From Enterobacteriaceae bacterium UBA2655 (GTDB lineage Bacteria; Pseudomonadota; Gammaproteobacteria; Enterobacterales; Enterobacteriaceae): a stretch of 50,257 nt of DNA. The DNA lies in contig DENB01000062.1 of the NCBI GenBank assembly GCA_002359495.1, positions 47,837-98,093 on the forward strand. The letters are read 5' to 3'. The stretch's first letter is position 1, and each line of letters starts with the position of its first letter. The position numbers were made by a program, and so were the translations under genes. This document shows positions 49,469 to 50,257 of this stretch, piece after piece. The notes under the pieces were generated by a model. That model was not told the DNA's origin and did not search any database. It saw only the letters and a list, made by a program, of their open reading frames with translations.

Positions 49469-50257
49469 ATGGAAAGCTTTACCGCAGGATTGATCTCCCT
49501 TGACGAGGCGCAGGGCAAAATGCTGGCGCAGCTCACCCCGATCGCAGATAAGGTCACCCTTTCCCTGCAGGAAGCGGCAGGCCGCATCACCGCCGAGCCT
49601 GTGCGCTCACCGGGTGCCGTTCCCTCTTTCGATAACTCGGCGATGGACGGTTACGCCGTTCGTCTGGCGGACCTGCAGCCGGGCCGGACGCTGGCCGTCG
49701 CGGGCAAAGCCTTCGCCGGCGCGCCGTTCAACGGCGACTGGCCAGTCGGCAGCGTGGTGCGCATCATGACCGGCGCGCCGATACCGCAGGGCTGCGAAGC
49801 GGTGGTGATGCAGGAGGAGACGGAGAGCCATGCCGACGGCATTGTGATTACCGCTGCCGTTACGCCAGGACAGAACATCCGCCGCATCGGCGAAGATATC
49901 CAGGCGAACGCGCAGGTGCTCGACGCCGGCGTGCGGCTCGGCGCCGCTGAACTGCCGCTGCTCGCCTCGCTGGGCATTGCGCAGCTGAAAGTGGTGCGCA
50001 AGCTGCGCGTCGCTATTTTTTCTACCGGCGACGAGCTACAGCCGGTGGGCCAGCCGCTGGCGGAAGGCCAGATCTATGATACCAACCGTTTTACCGTCTC
50101 GCTGATGCTGGACAAGCTTGGCTGCGAGGTGATCGATCTCGGTCTGGTGCGCGACGATCCGGCGGCGCTGCGCCGCGCTTTCGAAGAGGCCGATCGCCAG
50201 GCGGATGTGGTGATCAGCACCGGCGGCGTGTCGGTGGGCGAAGCGGATTACACCAAA
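49469..50257 (+). CDS. moeA: Molybdopterin molybdenumtransferase MoeA, N-terminal 263 residues (runs off the window)
   Basis: MoeA inserts molybdate into adenylylated molybdopterin made by MogA, completing Mo-cofactor. ATG 49469 gives [19 protein letters not shown], aligning with E. coli MEFTTGLMSLDTAL. Visible motifs are [14 protein letters not shown] (with the catalytic Asp region), [20 protein letters not shown], the start of the MoCF domain [15 protein letters not shown] near residue 180, and [14 protein letters not shown] at the window edge. The reading frame is intact up to base 50257. About 150 residues are missing. Confidence 0.97.
   Translation, partial: MESFTAGLISLDEAQGKMLAQLTPIADKVTLSLQEAAGRITAEPVRSPGAVPSFDNSAMDGYAVRLADLQPGRTLAVAGKAFAGAPFNGDWPVGSVVRIMTGAPIPQGCEAVVMQEETESHADGIVITAAVTPGQNIRRIGEDIQANAQVLDAGVRLGAAELPLLASLGIAQLKVVRKLRVAIFSTGDELQPVGQPLAEGQIYDTNRFTVSLMLDKLGCEVIDLGLVRDDPAALRRAFEEADRQADVVISTGGVSVGEADYTK

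Overview
The window is a chromosomal core segment from a high-GC member of the Enterobacterales. Nearly every protein is co-linear with, and close in length to, its Escherichia coli counterpart in the ftsK-to-moeA region (about minute 18-20), read in inverted orientation. Several neighbours found in E. coli are missing (macAB, aqpZ, ybjD, ybjX, hcp-hcr, serW, mdfA, deoR, gstB, bssR, rcdA/ybjJ and the yliE/yliF c-di-GMP genes). Genes for a HAD phosphatase, a Gfo/Idh oxidoreductase, a DUF4385 protein and a chemoreceptor are present. This pattern suggests an Erwiniaceae genome (Pantoea, Mixta or Erwinia type), but that is an inference from gene content and not a placement. I see no IS element, prophage, CRISPR array, tRNA or rRNA gene.

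Layout. 1-4 kb: 5' part of ftsK, then lrp and, divergently, trxB. 4-9 kb: cydDC (exporter needed for cytochrome bd), aat and infA. 9-12.2 kb: clpA-clpS (N-degron proteolysis) and divergent cspD. 12.5-16.4 kb: lysO (lysine export), poxB and ltaE. 16.4-18.2 kb: amiD-ybjQ and divergent ybjP. 18.4-22.1 kb: artPIQM and artJ (arginine uptake) with ArgR-box-like sites. 22.2-28.1 kb: a frameshifted rlmC, ybjO and potFGHI (putrescine uptake). 28.5-31.4 kb: ybjC-nfsA-rimK-ybjN opposite grxA. 31.5-36 kb: ybjM, ybjL, the sigmaE-dependent small RNA gene rybB, ybjG with a BasR/PmrA-type box, and dacC. 36.3-42.9 kb: a less conserved stretch (HAD phosphatase, PQQ-type sugar dehydrogenase, Gfo/Idh oxidoreductase, rimO, DUF4385, chemoreceptor). 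42.9-50.3 kb: iaaA-gsiABCD (glutathione and isopeptide use) and the 5' part of moeA.

The genes fall into a few themes: uptake and export of basic amino acids and polyamines (art, pot, lysO); redox and thiol homeostasis (trxB, grxA, cydDC, nfsA, gsi); envelope maintenance (ftsK, amiD, dacC, ybjG, rybB); and protein turnover or modification (clpAS, aat, rimK, rimO).

The points most worth a second look are four. A one-base deletion breaks rlmC inside its SAM-binding motif. An unannotated-looking rybB has an intact seed and a near-consensus sigmaE promoter but a shortened terminator. The lysO leader resembles a transcription attenuator with competing pairings. The infA leader carries a terminator-like hairpin between two promoter candidates. 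I found no convincing new multi-gene system: the region is mostly conserved housekeeping DNA.
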